64,000 bases of DNA from JABGQS01 sp963666505. Its GTDB lineage: Bacteria > Bacillota > Clostridia > Christensenellales > SZUA-584. The stretch covers positions 248,001 through 312,000 of the forward strand of contig CAXXXL010000002.1 in the NCBI GenBank assembly GCA_963666505.2, given 5' to 3'. Position 1 is the stretch's first letter, and every line of letters begins with the position of its first letter. The notes beneath the pieces were generated by a model. The model saw nothing but the letters and a program-made list of their open reading frames with translations, was not told where the DNA came from and ran no database searches. Below are positions 1 to 8,624 of this stretch, in pieces. The position numbers and the translations under genes are program-made.

Positions 1-69
1 AACTATCGCCAGTATCTCGACAAGCAGCCAAAGCGCCGCAAGAACTATCCCGAAATATACTAAAGTCAT
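1..69 (-). CDS. Membrane protein, N-terminal fragment (runs off window)
   Basis: An ATG at 67-69 on the minus strand, preceded by a GGGGGAT ribosome-site-like stretch, opens a frame that runs off the left edge. The 23 visible residues are almost wholly hydrophobic (MTLVYFGIVLAALWLLVEI), so this is a signal anchor or first membrane helix. It resembles the first helix of NfeD-type proteins, but that is a guess from very few residues. It lies downstream of the terminator at 134-166 and so is probably a separate transcription unit from the PAS/dUTPase/M16 genes. Confidence 0.4.
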   Translation of the reverse strand, partial: MTLVYFGIVLAALWLLVEILAIV

Positions 70-133
70 AAAACAGCATCCCCCTTTTTATCATTATACC
101 ATATACAGCCTGCGGTATATAAAAACGGCTACT

Positions 134-166
134 AAAAAAGCTCCAAAGGATATCTTCGAAGCTTTT
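134..166 (-). terminator. Rho-independent terminator of the M16-dut-PAS unit
   Basis: On the minus strand a 12-bp stem (AAAAGCTTCGAA paired with TTTGGAGCTTTT, including G-T pairs) with a 7-nt loop ends in a T run. It lies just after the PAS gene stop. Confidence 0.7.
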
Positions 167-182
167 CATCCTTCTTTGCAGG

Positions 183-509
183 TCACTTATACTCATACCT
201 TTCATAATATCCGATCAGCTCGCCGTCCTCTTCTCTAACTGCCCTCATGAATATCCTCTTCTTTTCACCGTCAGTTATCATCTTCTCTTCCAGTCCTTCG
301 TGCTGCATCCTGCGGAAAACTTCTTTTATTACGCTGTTGGAGTTCTCGTTATGACAGTCAAATATCGAACGTCCGAGAAGCGTCCTGCCGCCTCTGTCCT
401 TATACAGCTCCTCAGCAGCTTTGTTCATATATACCATCACGTGCTCTGTGTCCGCCATAAGCACAGGCTCGGTAAGTGAATCCAATATCGCCTTATACAT
501 CCGCTTCAT
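183..509 (-). CDS. Small PAS-domain protein
   Basis: A 108-residue protein that is essentially one PAS domain: 'ILDSLTEPVLMADTEHVMVY' followed by 'NKAAEEL', 'LLGRSIFDC' and a C-terminal strand pattern. PAS domains sense ligands, redox state or partner proteins; no output domain is attached. I chose the ATG at 509 because AAGGGG lies 5 nt upstream; an ATG three codons further in is the alternative. The start lies inside the end of the dUTPase gene (17-nt overlap), so the two are translationally coupled. It is the last gene of the M16-dUTPase-PAS unit. The ligand is unknown. Confidence 0.75.
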   Translation of the reverse strand: MKRMYKAILDSLTEPVLMADTEHVMVYMNKAAEELYKDRGGRTLLGRSIFDCHNENSNSVIKEVFRRMQHEGLEEKMITDGEKKRIFMRAVREEDGELIGYYERYEYK

Positions 510-855
510 ACCCCTTTTTTTCAGATTTGCCGTGCTGCCTGTCGAAGTTCTCTTTGTTTTTGTCAAGATACCTCTGATGCAGCTCGTCTGCGTCCATACC
601 TGTTTTAAGGCACATGCTTACAAAAAAGTGTAGTATATCTACTAGCTCATCTTTCACCTTGTTTTCATCCACAGTTTTTGGGTTCTTCCACCACTTGAAA
701 TTGACTTCATCAATAAGCTCCGCAAGCTCGGACAGCATTGCAAGCGTCTCTTTTTGTATCCACTGCTCCATAGGTATGTCTTCAAGCCCTCTGCTGCTGA
801 CGAGTTCAGAGTCAAATTTGTTTTGCCATTCAAAAATATTCTCCAGCTTGTCCAT
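493..855 (-). CDS. dUTP diphosphatase, dimeric all-alpha NTP-PPase type
   Basis: A 120-residue protein of the all-alpha NTP pyrophosphatase superfamily (dUTPase_2 / MazG-like). The two metal-binding helices are visible: E43, E46 and E50 in 'SELAELIDEVNFKWWK', and E70 with D73 in 'KDELVDILHFF'. The WW motif and 'HFF' helix match the dimeric dUTPase of Firmicutes, which converts dUTP to dUMP and keeps uracil out of DNA. The start ATG at 855 has GGAGGG 6 nt upstream. It is 2 nt downstream of the M16 protease gene and overlaps the PAS gene. A house-cleaning NTPase of another specificity is possible. Confidence 0.85.
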   Translation of the reverse strand: MDKLENIFEWQNKFDSELVSSRGLEDIPMEQWIQKETLAMLSELAELIDEVNFKWWKNPKTVDENKVKDELVDILHFFVSMCLKTGMDADELHQRYLDKNKENFDRQHGKSEKKGYEADV

Positions 856-857
856 TC

Positions 858-2117
858 TTATCCCTCCAGTAATTTTTCCAGCTCTTTTTTCTTCTTTATA
901 TTGCCCGCAAACACAGCCGACATGCTGCTGTAATCAAATATCTGCTCTATAAGCTTGCCGACTCTTTCATTGGTAACAGCTTTAATCTTCTCAATAGTCT
1001 GCGCTTCGTCGTATTCCTCCGACTGCAGCAGCAGCGTTTTCCCAAGGGCGCTCATCTTTGCATTTGTACTCTCGAGTGAGAGCACATAGTTGCCAAGAAG
1101 CTGGTCTTTGCCCATTATAAACTCATCTTCACTTATCTTTTCCTTTTTTAGCCTGTCTATCTCATCAAACATCAGCTTCGTAACGGTGTCTGCATTCGCT
1201 GCAGTCGTGCCGCCGTAAAGAGTATACATTCCGTCATAGCTGTATGACGAAGGATATGAATAGACCGCATACGCAAGCCCCATCTCTTCTCTTATCTTTT
1301 GAAACAATCTAGAACTCATGCCTCCGCCCAGCACATTGTTCATAATAGCAAGGGCAAATCTCTCGTCGTTATCATATGAAACACCGGGGAAAGATATACA
1401 AAGATGCGTCTGCTCAACATCCTTCTCTATAAACAACGACCTGCGCACCGGTTTGTGTCCGTTGCCGTATTGCGTTTCTTCCTTCTTCTCGCCTCTCGTA
1501 TATCCTCCAAGATGCCGCTCGACGCTTTCAAGCATCTGCTTTTCATCAAACTTTCCTGCAACAGCAACTATTACGTTACCGGGATAATAATGTTTTTCCA
1601 CATATTCAAAAAGATTTCGCTGTGTAAAGCTCATTATGTTTTCTTCCGTGCCGAGTATCGGCTGCGAAAGCTTGCTTCCGGTAAAGAAAAGTTCTGTTAT
1701 TTTTTCATGTGCAAGCTCTTCAACGTTATCATTCACCATCGCTATCTCTTCAAGTACAACTCCCTTTTCCTTTGCCATCTCCGTTTCGTCAAACAGCGAA
1801 TTGGAAAAAAGGTCTGCCAGCACTTCCACCGCAACATCGAATTTGTCCGGCACTACCCTTGCGTGATAGCATGTGCACTCCTTTGAAGTGAAAGCGTTTA
1901 TCTGCCCGCCTATCCTGTCCATATCCACAGCAATGTCTTTGGCTGTCCTTTCGGCTGTTCCTTTGAACATCATGTGTTCTATATAATGGGATATTCCGTT
2001 TTCCTGCTCTGTCTCGCAAACCGAGCCTGTCTTTACCCATATCCCCACGGAAACAGAATTAAAATCCATAAGTTGCTCATACACTACCCTGATTCCGTTA
2101 TCAAGTGTCTTTATCAT
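858..2117 (-). CDS. M16-family zinc protease (processing-peptidase type)
   Basis: A 419-residue protein with the inverted zinc motif HXXEH (H44, E47, H48 in 'ISHYIEHMMFKG') near the N terminus and the second M16 lobe in the C-terminal half ('GGGMSSRLFQKIREEMGLAY'). This is the typical length of the single-chain YmxG/PqqL-like bacterial members, which act as cytoplasmic dimers on peptides. The start ATG at 2117 has TAAGGAG upstream. It heads a three-gene unit with dUTPase and the PAS protein. The IS200 element lies immediately upstream, so the gene's native promoter must be in the roughly 90 nt left (2118-2205), where GATAAT-like sequence is present. Confidence 0.9.
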   Translation of the reverse strand: MIKTLDNGIRVVYEQLMDFNSVSVGIWVKTGSVCETEQENGISHYIEHMMFKGTAERTAKDIAVDMDRIGGQINAFTSKECTCYHARVVPDKFDVAVEVLADLFSNSLFDETEMAKEKGVVLEEIAMVNDNVEELAHEKITELFFTGSKLSQPILGTEENIMSFTQRNLFEYVEKHYYPGNVIVAVAGKFDEKQMLESVERHLGGYTRGEKKEETQYGNGHKPVRRSLFIEKDVEQTHLCISFPGVSYDNDERFALAIMNNVLGGGMSSRLFQKIREEMGLAYAVYSYPSSYSYDGMYTLYGGTTAANADTVTKLMFDEIDRLKKEKISEDEFIMGKDQLLGNYVLSLESTNAKMSALGKTLLLQSEEYDEAQTIEKIKAVTNERVGKLIEQIFDYSSMSAVFAGNIKKKKELEKLLEG

Positions 2118-2218
2118 CTATTGCTCCTTATATATTATCAAACTTACTAAACAGTATACCTTTTAACAACGGGTTTTAACAGTTGTTTTTTAATTCAAAA
2201 TCTTTAGCTTAATTCAGG

Positions 2219-2239
2219 ACCACCGGCTTAGCCGGTGGT
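2219..2239. repeat. Subterminal hairpin of the IS200-type element
   Basis: A perfect 9-bp stem (ACCACCGGC / GCCGGTGGT) with a TTA loop. A shorter hairpin, GCCC-TATAA-GGGC, follows about 10 nt later. This is the tnpA 3' side of the element. Confidence 0.75.
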
Positions 2240-2344
2240 TTGCTCTAGCCCTATAAGGGCATGTTCCCGGCTTGCGCTTGCAAGCGCATTGAATAGTTTG
2301 CCATCCGCATGGTGTTCGCTGGCCAACCCTAAAGGGTCTTTTTA

Positions 2345-2812
2345 TTAGCCTTTGTTTGTCGGCTTACCCGTAAACGGGTCGATATATTCCTTCAAGCTAA
2401 TCTGATCTGCGGTAGCATCCTCTTGCAGCTGTCTTCGGATATATTCTTGTATCTTTTTCGCATTCTTGCCTGCTGTATCCACGTAATACCCTCTGCACCA
2501 GAAGTGTCTGCTTCCATACTTATACTTTAAATTTGCATGTCTATCAAATATGATTAAAGAGCTTTTTCCCTTTAAATATCCCATTATTTGAGACACACTA
2601 AATTTCGGTGGTATTCTTACTAGCATGTGGATGTGATCCGGACATAATTCTGCTTCGATTATCTCTATCCCCTTACGATCACATAGCTCTCTTAAGATTT
2701 TTCCTATATCTACTTTTAATTTTCCATATATCACATTTCTTCTATATTTCGGTGCAAACACAATATGATACTTACATTCCCACATTGTATGTGCTAAACT
2801 ATTTTTGTCCAT
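2345..2812 (-). CDS. tnpA: IS200-type Y1 (HUH) transposase TnpA
   Basis: A 155-residue protein of the Transposase_17 (Y1_Tnp) family. The HUH metal motif is 'HIHML' and the catalytic tyrosine lies in the C-terminal 'GYYVDTAG' helix. The N-terminal 'YHIVFAPKYRRNV' is the family signature. The open frame extends to 3022, but the ATG at 2812, after a GGTAGTCC stretch with GGAGG nearby, matches the family's usual start; the extra residues are translated element DNA. It excises and inserts single-stranded DNA at replication forks. Length and motifs are intact, so it is likely active. Confidence 0.9.
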   Translation of the reverse strand: MDKNSLAHTMWECKYHIVFAPKYRRNVIYGKLKVDIGKILRELCDRKGIEIIEAELCPDHIHMLVRIPPKFSVSQIMGYLKGKSSLIIFDRHANLKYKYGSRHFWCRGYYVDTAGKNAKKIQEYIRRQLQEDATADQISLKEYIDPFTGKPTNKG

Positions 2813-2898
2813 CGGACTACCTCCTTTGTTGTGATGCGGTTGGCAAACCATCATCATTTTAACATTGGAGGTATTTTTCTTACAGCTAAAGCTACTTC

Positions 2899-2920
2899 TC
2901 CCCCCGGCATAGCCGGGGGA
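2899..2920. repeat. Subterminal hairpin of the IS200-type element
   Basis: A stem of CCCCCGGC and GCCGGGGG with an ATA loop, on the tnpA 5' side of the element. Its core GGC-A/TTA-GCC matches the hairpin at the other end. Confidence 0.7.
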
Positions 2921-2969
2921 TTTTTGGCTTCGGTTGCTTTGCAACCAAAACCTCACTAAAGTGAACATT

Positions 2970-2993
2970 AAAAAGAGCCCTGCACGGCTCTTT
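2970..2993 (-). terminator. Terminator of ddl-murF
   Basis: On the minus strand AAAGAGCC-GTGC-AGGGCTCTTTTT forms an A/T-flanked 8-bp stem with a U tail, directly after the murF stop. Confidence 0.75.
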
Positions 2994-2999
2994 ATTGGT

Positions 3000-4352
3000 T
3001 CAGAGCTTTTTGAGCTTGTCAACTATTTCTTCGAAGTGCATACCACGTGATGCCTTAACAAAGACAGTATCACCTTTTTTTATAAGCTCCGGCATTTTGC
3101 TTAACAGGTCTTGCTTGGATGCGTAGTAATGCACGCTTGCCTTCGATATGCCCGAAGCGCCTTCCCATGCATGCTTAGAGTCTTTGCCGACGCATATGAT
3201 AACATCTATACCGAGCTTCGCCAAACCTTCGCCGATCTTAAAGTGTATGTCCTCTGCATATTCTCCCAGTTCCAGTACATCACCGACAATAGCTACACTT
3301 CGACCTTTGGCGAACTTCATTGTCTGCGCTCCTGCAAGTATCGACTGTCTGCTTGCGTTGTAAACGTCATCTATTATAGTGATGCTGTCCGTTTCAACTA
3401 TATCCATCCTCTGTGAAACCGGCAGATAACTTTCCACACCGGCAGAAATCTGCTGAGGCGTAAGCCCGAATCTAGCTCCCATAGCAGCTGCAGCAAGTGC
3501 AGGATATATCATATATTCTCCCGGCTTTGGTATGAACAGTTCAATCTGCTGACCAAAGCAGTCTGCAGTCAGCCTTGTCCCATTCATGTCTTCGCTCAAT
3601 ATTTCTTTCAGTTTAACATCGTTGCTCTTGTTTCTGCCGAAAAATATTGCGCCTTTGGTATCAATCATCGAAAGTTTATCGTCGTCGCCGTTGAGCACAA
3701 CAACAGCATCATCGCTCATATACTCGAATATCTCGCACTTGGCTCTAAAAATGTTTTCCCTGCTACCAAGGTTACCGATATGTGATTCACCTATGTTTAT
3801 CATTAAAACCACATCGGGTTTCGCTACCTTGCTAAGCCGCTTCATCTCTCCGGCTTCACTCATTCCAAGCTCAAGGACTGCAATATCATGATGCTTTTCT
3901 ATCTTGAAAATAGTCTGCGGCAGACCGAATTCGTTGTTGAAATTACCCTCTGTTTTAAGTACGCTGTACTTCTGTGAAAGCACACTTGCTACCATCTCTT
4001 TTGCAGTAGTTTTGCCTACGCTTCCAGTTATCGCAATTACTTTTATATCAAAAAGACCGCGGTAATATTCCGCAATGTCTTTTAGCGCAGCAAACGTAGA
4101 CTCAACTAAAATATGCGGCTTGTCCCCCAGCGGCTTTTCGCATACAACGCAGACAGCCCCGTTGTCAAGCGCTTTGTCTATATAAAAATGTCCGTCTGTA
4201 TTCTCGCCTTTTACGGCAACGAAAAGCTCACCCGGCTGCACTTGCCTTGAGTCTATCTTTATATCTGTAACGCTCTGATCACCAAGAGACGGCGGTCCGA
4301 AAACCTTACCACCGCAGCTTTTTGCTATTTCGTTTATTGTCAGCCTCTGCAT
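3000..4352 (-). CDS. murF: UDP-N-acetylmuramoyl-tripeptide--D-alanyl-D-alanine ligase
   Basis: A 450-residue Mur ligase with all three domains. The N-terminal substrate domain has 'DSRQVQPGELFVAVKGENTDGH' spread over residues 34-55; the P-loop 'ITGSVGKTTAKE' is at 108-119; the C-terminal domain has 'VIDDVYNASRQSI'-like and 'GDVLELGEYAEDIH' segments. It adds D-Ala-D-Ala to the UDP-MurNAc-tripeptide in the cytoplasm, the last soluble peptidoglycan precursor step. It starts 6 nt after ddl, which makes its dipeptide substrate, so the two form an operon. The start ATG at 4352 has AGGTAAAT upstream. Confidence 0.95.
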   Translation of the reverse strand: MQRLTINEIAKSCGGKVFGPPSLGDQSVTDIKIDSRQVQPGELFVAVKGENTDGHFYIDKALDNGAVCVVCEKPLGDKPHILVESTFAALKDIAEYYRGLFDIKVIAITGSVGKTTAKEMVASVLSQKYSVLKTEGNFNNEFGLPQTIFKIEKHHDIAVLELGMSEAGEMKRLSKVAKPDVVLMINIGESHIGNLGSRENIFRAKCEIFEYMSDDAVVVLNGDDDKLSMIDTKGAIFFGRNKSNDVKLKEILSEDMNGTRLTADCFGQQIELFIPKPGEYMIYPALAAAAMGARFGLTPQQISAGVESYLPVSQRMDIVETDSITIIDDVYNASRQSILAGAQTMKFAKGRSVAIVGDVLELGEYAEDIHFKIGEGLAKLGIDVIICVGKDSKHAWEGASGISKASVHYYASKQDLLSKMPELIKKGDTVFVKASRGMHFEEIVDKLKKL

Positions 4353-4358
4353 ATTTAC

Positions 4359-5408
4359 CTACTTATATTTCTCTAGCGATAGCTCGATGAGTTTTTCGCA
4401 CAACTGTTCATAGCTCATACCGATCGCCTGCGCTTCCTGCGGTACAAGGCTTGTCGGTGTCATCCCCGGCAGGCTGTTTGTTTCAAGGCAGTAAATTTGC
4501 CCCTTCTTGTCCATTATGAAATCTGTCCTCGAATAAACCTGCATCCCAAGGTTTTTGTGAACTTTCAGCGCAATCTGCTGAATCTTGCTGGTGTGTTCTT
4601 CATCAAGCTGCGCCGGACATATTTCTACCGTGGTCCCCGGCTGATATTTATGCTCGTAATCATAAAAGCCCTCGTTTGGTATTATCTCTACCAACGGTAG
4701 CGCCTTGTCGTCAAGCACGGCACATGTGAACTCCCTGCCTTCGATATACTCTTCCACGACGATTTCATCGTCCATCCTAAGCGCTTTTTCCTTGATGTCG
4801 TCAAGCTCGTCGATACTCTTTGTTCCATCAACAATAAAAACGCCGATGCTCGAACCGCTGGCGCTGGATTTAACCACGCACGGCGGCACGATCTTCTTTG
4901 AACCTCTCTTATAATCTTCTTTTCTTATTACGGTATATTTCGGCGTAGGTATCCTGCTCGCCGTAAATATCATCTTAGTAAAGTGCTTATTCAAAGCAAC
5001 TGCGCTCGCAAGATATCCTGCTCCTGTATATTTTATACCCATCATGTCAAGAACCGCCTGTATCTTACCGTCCTCGCCGTCTTCGCCGTGAAGCGCCATA
5101 AACACTATATCGGCAGCTCTGCATATTTCAAGCACATTGCAGCCAAAGCCCGCCTTGCCTTCATACTGTTCTATCAGCTCTTCTATATCGGGTGCATCTT
5201 TGCCGACAAGTATAACTTCTTCCGGTCTGCTTCTGCAGTCTTCAATATATCTAACAAAGTCCCCGCCCGGCACATCATAGTCTCCAATAACATCCACCAT
5301 AACGGCGTTGTGTCCGTTCTTTAGAAGCGCATTTGCAACCATAGATGCCGTGCATAGTGATACGTCCCTCTCTCTGCTGAGTCCGCCGCATAATACTGCA
5401 ATGTTCAT
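4359..5408 (-). CDS. ddl: D-alanine--D-alanine ligase
   Basis: A 349-residue ATP-grasp enzyme that joins two D-alanines for peptidoglycan. The N terminus 'NIAVLCGGLSRERDVSL', 'MALHGEDGEDGKIQAVLDM', 'VVKSSASGSSIGV' and 'LETNSLPGMTPTSLVPQEA' are Ddl signatures. The frame extends upstream to 5489, but the ATG at 5408 has AAGGAG 8 nt before it and begins exactly at the conserved N terminus, so I use it. A near-consensus promoter lies 34 nt upstream (5442-5470). It is the first gene of ddl-murF. Confidence 0.95.
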   Translation of the reverse strand: MNIAVLCGGLSRERDVSLCTASMVANALLKNGHNAVMVDVIGDYDVPGGDFVRYIEDCRSRPEEVILVGKDAPDIEELIEQYEGKAGFGCNVLEICRAADIVFMALHGEDGEDGKIQAVLDMMGIKYTGAGYLASAVALNKHFTKMIFTASRIPTPKYTVIRKEDYKRGSKKIVPPCVVKSSASGSSIGVFIVDGTKSIDELDDIKEKALRMDDEIVVEEYIEGREFTCAVLDDKALPLVEIIPNEGFYDYEHKYQPGTTVEICPAQLDEEHTSKIQQIALKVHKNLGMQVYSRTDFIMDKKGQIYCLETNSLPGMTPTSLVPQEAQAIGMSYEQLCEKLIELSLEKYK

Positions 5409-5441
5409 AAATAAGGCTCCTTTTCTCCACCAACTAAAAAA

Positions 5442-5470
5442 ATTATACAGTTCATGATTATTTAAGTCAA
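5442..5470 (-). promoter_or_regulatory. Sigma-A promoter of ddl-murF
   Basis: On the minus strand TTGACT, a 17-nt spacer and TATAAT, the best promoter match in the window. It sits between the upstream terminator and the ddl ribosome site. Confidence 0.8.
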
Positions 5471-5499
5471 TGTATATATGTCGTCGCAAAACGCAAAGT

Positions 5500-5538
5500 A
5501 AAAAAAGAGCCGTAACCGTCTAGCTCGGTCATGGCTCT
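5500..5538 (-). terminator. Terminator of the aminotransferase-Re-citrate synthase unit
   Basis: On the minus strand AGAGCC and GGCTCT close a long imperfect stem (ATGACCG with CGGTTAC) followed by seven T. Confidence 0.75.
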
Positions 5539-5553
5539 CTCTGCTAATTAATT

Positions 5554-6999
5554 TTATTCGTTCTCTTCTTCTACTCTTATCTTTGCAGCAAGCTTATTCT
5601 TATGATGACACAGAGCAATGTACTTGTCTTCATCCAGTTCTTTTATAATAGCCTCAAGCTCCATGTCTCCAAAAGCAGTTGTCCTCCCTGCGGAAAACTC
5701 TTTATCGACTTCTTCCTTTACTTCAACCACAAGCTCGTCACGTTTATCAATACTCAGTTCACCCTTTAGTTTGAAGTATGCATTAATCCAGTGTGCGATT
5801 CCCGCAAGCCCGGAATGCGCATTTATTGCGACTGTAACCGGCCTGTTTAATATCTTCTCTGTGTTGAATATGTTGTATATCTCTTCGTCCTTCAGCAGCC
5901 CGTCGGCATGAATGCCGGCTCTTGTTGAATTAAAGCTCCTGCCTATAAACGGAGTACGGGGCGGAATGTCCATCTTCAGCTCATTCTCAAAATAATCCGC
6001 AATCTCAGTAATTACCGATAGGTCCATACCGTCGTCCGTTCCCTTAATTCCGCAGTATTCGACAACCATCGCTTCAATAGGGCAGTTGCCTGTGCGCTCT
6101 CCGATACCCAGCATAGAGCAGTTTACCGATGCCGCTCCGTAAAGCCATGCGGTTGCTGAGTTAGTTACAACTTTATAGAAATCGTTGTGGCCGTGCCATT
6201 CAAGCTGTTCTGACGAAAAGCCCGACAGATTCCGCAGACCGTACACTATACCCTGAACGCTCCTCGGCAATGATGCTCCCGGATATGACACTCCATAGCC
6301 GAGCGTATCGCACATTCTTATCTTTATAGGCACTCCCGATTCCTGAGCTATCTTCATAAGCTCATCGGCAAACGGGATAACAAATCCGTAGTAGTCAGCC
6401 CTCGTTATGTCTTCAAAGTGGCACCTTGGCACTATTCCATACTCTATAGCCATCTTCACTATGCTAAGATACTTGTCCATAGCCTGTTTTCTGGTAAGGC
6501 CCATCTTCTTGAAGATGTGATAGTCAGAGCAGCTGACAAGTATTCCCGTTTCCTTGATACCGAACTTCTTTATCATCTCGAAGTCTTTTTCACTGGCTCG
6601 TATCCAAGTAGTAACCTCAGGGAATTCATACCCAAGGTCTATACATTCCTGAATCGCTTCTTTATCTTTATCGGTGTAAACAAAGAATTCGCTTTGACGG
6701 ATTATGCCTTTTGGCCCGCCCAGTTTGTGCTCCAGTTTATACAGGTCTACGACCTGCTTTACCGTAAACGGTATCCTTGCCTGCTGTCCGTCCCTGAACG
6801 TCGTGTCCGTTATACAGATATCTTTAGGCATCCGCATCGGAACAACACGGTTGTTAAACGATATCTTCGGAACATGGTCATAGTCGAACATATCACGGAA
6901 AAGCTGCGGTTCATTAACATCCTGCAGCGAATAATGATAATCATTCTCGTGCAGCAGGTTCGTTCTTTCATTTATTATTATTTTTTCTTCGTCATTCAT
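5554..6999 (-). CDS. Re-citrate synthase-like protein (HMGL/isopropylmalate synthase family)
   Basis: A 481-residue TIM-barrel acyltransferase of the HMGL-like family. Visible motifs are 'DTTFRDGQQ' (65-73), 'RCHFEDITRADYYG', 'RMCDTLGYG', the metal-binding 'WHGHNDFYKV' and 'GERTGNCPIE'. The segment 'LGGPKGIIRQSEFFVYT' is what I recall from the Re-citrate synthases of Clostridium kluyveri and relatives, which make citrate from oxaloacetate and acetyl-CoA in anaerobes lacking the common Si-type enzyme. It is read 21 nt after an aspartate-type aminotransferase, fitting a role in 2-oxoglutarate, glutamate and aspartate supply. Homocitrate or isopropylmalate synthase activity cannot be excluded. 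Start ATG at 6999 with GGAGG upstream. Confidence 0.8.
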   Translation of the reverse strand: MNDEEKIIINERTNLLHENDYHYSLQDVNEPQLFRDMFDYDHVPKISFNNRVVPMRMPKDICITDTTFRDGQQARIPFTVKQVVDLYKLEHKLGGPKGIIRQSEFFVYTDKDKEAIQECIDLGYEFPEVTTWIRASEKDFEMIKKFGIKETGILVSCSDYHIFKKMGLTRKQAMDKYLSIVKMAIEYGIVPRCHFEDITRADYYGFVIPFADELMKIAQESGVPIKIRMCDTLGYGVSYPGASLPRSVQGIVYGLRNLSGFSSEQLEWHGHNDFYKVVTNSATAWLYGAASVNCSMLGIGERTGNCPIEAMVVEYCGIKGTDDGMDLSVITEIADYFENELKMDIPPRTPFIGRSFNSTRAGIHADGLLKDEEIYNIFNTEKILNRPVTVAINAHSGLAGIAHWINAYFKLKGELSIDKRDELVVEVKEEVDKEFSAGRTTAFGDMELEAIIKELDEDKYIALCHHKNKLAAKIRVEEENE

Positions 7000-7020
7000 A
7001 AATCGTTTCCTCCAGTACTT

Positions 7021-8205
7021 TTATTCCAGTGCTGTCACAAACTCTTTTATCCTCTGCATACCTTTTTGTATGTTCTGTTCGCTGGTTGCATAGCTGAGGC
7101 GCACGTAGTCGTCCGCTCCAAAAGCAATCCCCGGTATTACAGCAGTAAGAGTATTCTTCAATAGCACTTCAGAGAACTCAAGCGAGTCCTTAATCTCTAT
7201 TCCGTCAAAGCTTTTTCCCTTCAGCTTTGATATATCCATCATCACATAAAAAGCTCCTTTTGGCATGCTGCATAAAACGCCGTCGATGCCGTTTATGAGT
7301 TCACACAGAATCTTTCTGCGCTTGTCAAAAGCAGCTTTCATCATTGCGACCGTTTCCTGCGGGCCAGTTAGGGCTTCAACGCCGGCATGCTGCGCAATAG
7401 AATTAGGATTAGACGCTGCATGAGACTGATACGCCCCCATAATTTTAGCAAGCTCGCCAGTGCTTGCCGTATATCCCAGCCTCCAGCCAGTCATTGCATA
7501 TGTTTTTGACATGCCGTTTATGATTATGGTCTGTGCTTTTATATCGCTTCCCAGCGAAGCGATGCTGACGTGCTCACCTTCATATATAAGCTCGTCGTAA
7601 ATCTCGTCCGAAACCACAAAGATGCCTGCCTTCACGCATACCTTGGCAATCTTTTCAAGTTCCTTCCTTGAATAAACAGCACCGCACGGATTGGACGGTG
7701 TGTTGAGTATAAGCGCCTTTGTTTTGCCGGTGAGCGCTCCTTCGACATCTTCGGCAGTTACTTTGAAGCTGCTGCCGCCCTGAAGGAAAACAGGCACTCC
7801 GTCGTTCATCTTCACAAGCTCCGGATAAGTGACCCAGTACGGTACCGGAACGATTACTTCATCTCCGGGGTTAAGTATCGCTGCAAAAACATTAAAAAGC
7901 GAATGCTTTGCACCGTTAGAGATTACAATATCCGAAGGCAAGTATTCAAGAGAGTACTTTTTCATAAGCCTTCCGGCGACAGCCGCCTTAAGCTCTGCTG
8001 TGCCCGAAGCAGGTGTATATTTGGTCATTCCCTTATCTAGCGCTTCACATGCGGCCTTTTTTATATTGTCGGGTGTATCAAAATCCGGCTCGCCTGCTCC
8101 AAAGCCAACAACGTCTCGTCCTTCGGCTTTCATTTTCTTTGCCATTGCAGAGATTTTCAGCGTCATCGACGGTGACACGCCCAGTGCTTTTTTCGATAAT
8201 TCCAT
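7021..8205 (-). CDS. aspC: Class I/II pyridoxal-phosphate aminotransferase (aspartate type)
   Basis: A 394-residue fold-type I aminotransferase. The PLP lysine lies in 'SKTYAMTGWRLGY'; 'NTPSNPCGAVYS', 'VSDEIYDELIYEG' and 'YVRLSYATS' are the class I-beta AspC signatures. It probably transfers amino groups between aspartate and 2-oxoglutarate. The open frame begins with a TTG four codons earlier, but that TTG is part of the TTGGAGG ribosome site, so the ATG at 8205, 6 nt after GGAGG, is the real start. It is first in a unit with the Re-citrate synthase and has a good promoter at 8260-8288. Confidence 0.85.
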   Translation of the reverse strand: MELSKKALGVSPSMTLKISAMAKKMKAEGRDVVGFGAGEPDFDTPDNIKKAACEALDKGMTKYTPASGTAELKAAVAGRLMKKYSLEYLPSDIVISNGAKHSLFNVFAAILNPGDEVIVPVPYWVTYPELVKMNDGVPVFLQGGSSFKVTAEDVEGALTGKTKALILNTPSNPCGAVYSRKELEKIAKVCVKAGIFVVSDEIYDELIYEGEHVSIASLGSDIKAQTIIINGMSKTYAMTGWRLGYTASTGELAKIMGAYQSHAASNPNSIAQHAGVEALTGPQETVAMMKAAFDKRRKILCELINGIDGVLCSMPKGAFYVMMDISKLKGKSFDGIEIKDSLEFSEVLLKNTLTAVIPGIAFGADDYVRLSYATSEQNIQKGMQRIKEFVTALE

Positions 8206-8259
8206 TTTTTCCTCCAAAGAGATTTAAGAATAATCAATTAAATTTCATATTGTATTCAT

Positions 8260-8288
8260 ATAATAACACAAGCTCATATCTTTTTCAA
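8260..8288 (-). promoter_or_regulatory. Sigma-A promoter of the aspC unit
   Basis: On the minus strand TTGAAA, 17 nt and TATTAT, 54 nt before the ATG. Confidence 0.7.
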
Positions 8289-8595
8289 TTGCTTATTTTC
8301 AAAAAAATGAATTGTTTTTACATACAACCTTCATATTTACATCAAATTTTATAAAATTATGCTACACAGAGACATAAATTACCATTTTTATGAATGTCTA
8401 CCGTATGAATATTGCAATTTTCAACCTTTGGCAGCCTCTTGTATTATTATACGGATACTGAATATAATTTGTGTTGCTGCAAAATCTAATCCTTTTTTCT
8501 GTCATGCGGGAATAATAAATGCTGAAAAGTTTAAAACCACACCACTTGTGCCAAAAACTATTATATGAAGAAATTATTAATTAGTTGCAATCCGC

Positions 8596-8624
8596 TTGAT
8601 TATTTGCACGTCAAATTATAAAAT
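8596..8624 (+). promoter_or_regulatory. Sigma-A promoter of the degV-family gene
   Basis: TTGATT, a 17-nt spacer and TAAAAT, 31 nt before the ATG. Confidence 0.6.

Larger units (their letters stand above)
2205..2965 (-). mobile_element. IS200/IS605-family element, tnpA only
   Basis: A single Y1 transposase gene is flanked by subterminal hairpins: ACCACCGGC-TTA-GCCGGTGGT at 2219-2239 and a C6GGC-ATA-GCCGGGGG hairpin near 2899-2920. These are the foldback structures that TnpA recognises as single-stranded DNA. No tnpB is present, so it is IS200-like. There are no terminal inverted repeats and no target duplication, as expected for this family, so the outer limits are estimates. It lies between the M16 gene and the murF terminator and breaks no gene. 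Confidence 0.8.

Noticed and set aside
2160..2300. Clustered hairpins that could suggest a riboswitch upstream of the M16 gene
   Set aside because: They face away from the M16 gene, match the stem at the other end of the IS200-type element and are explained as transposase recognition structures.
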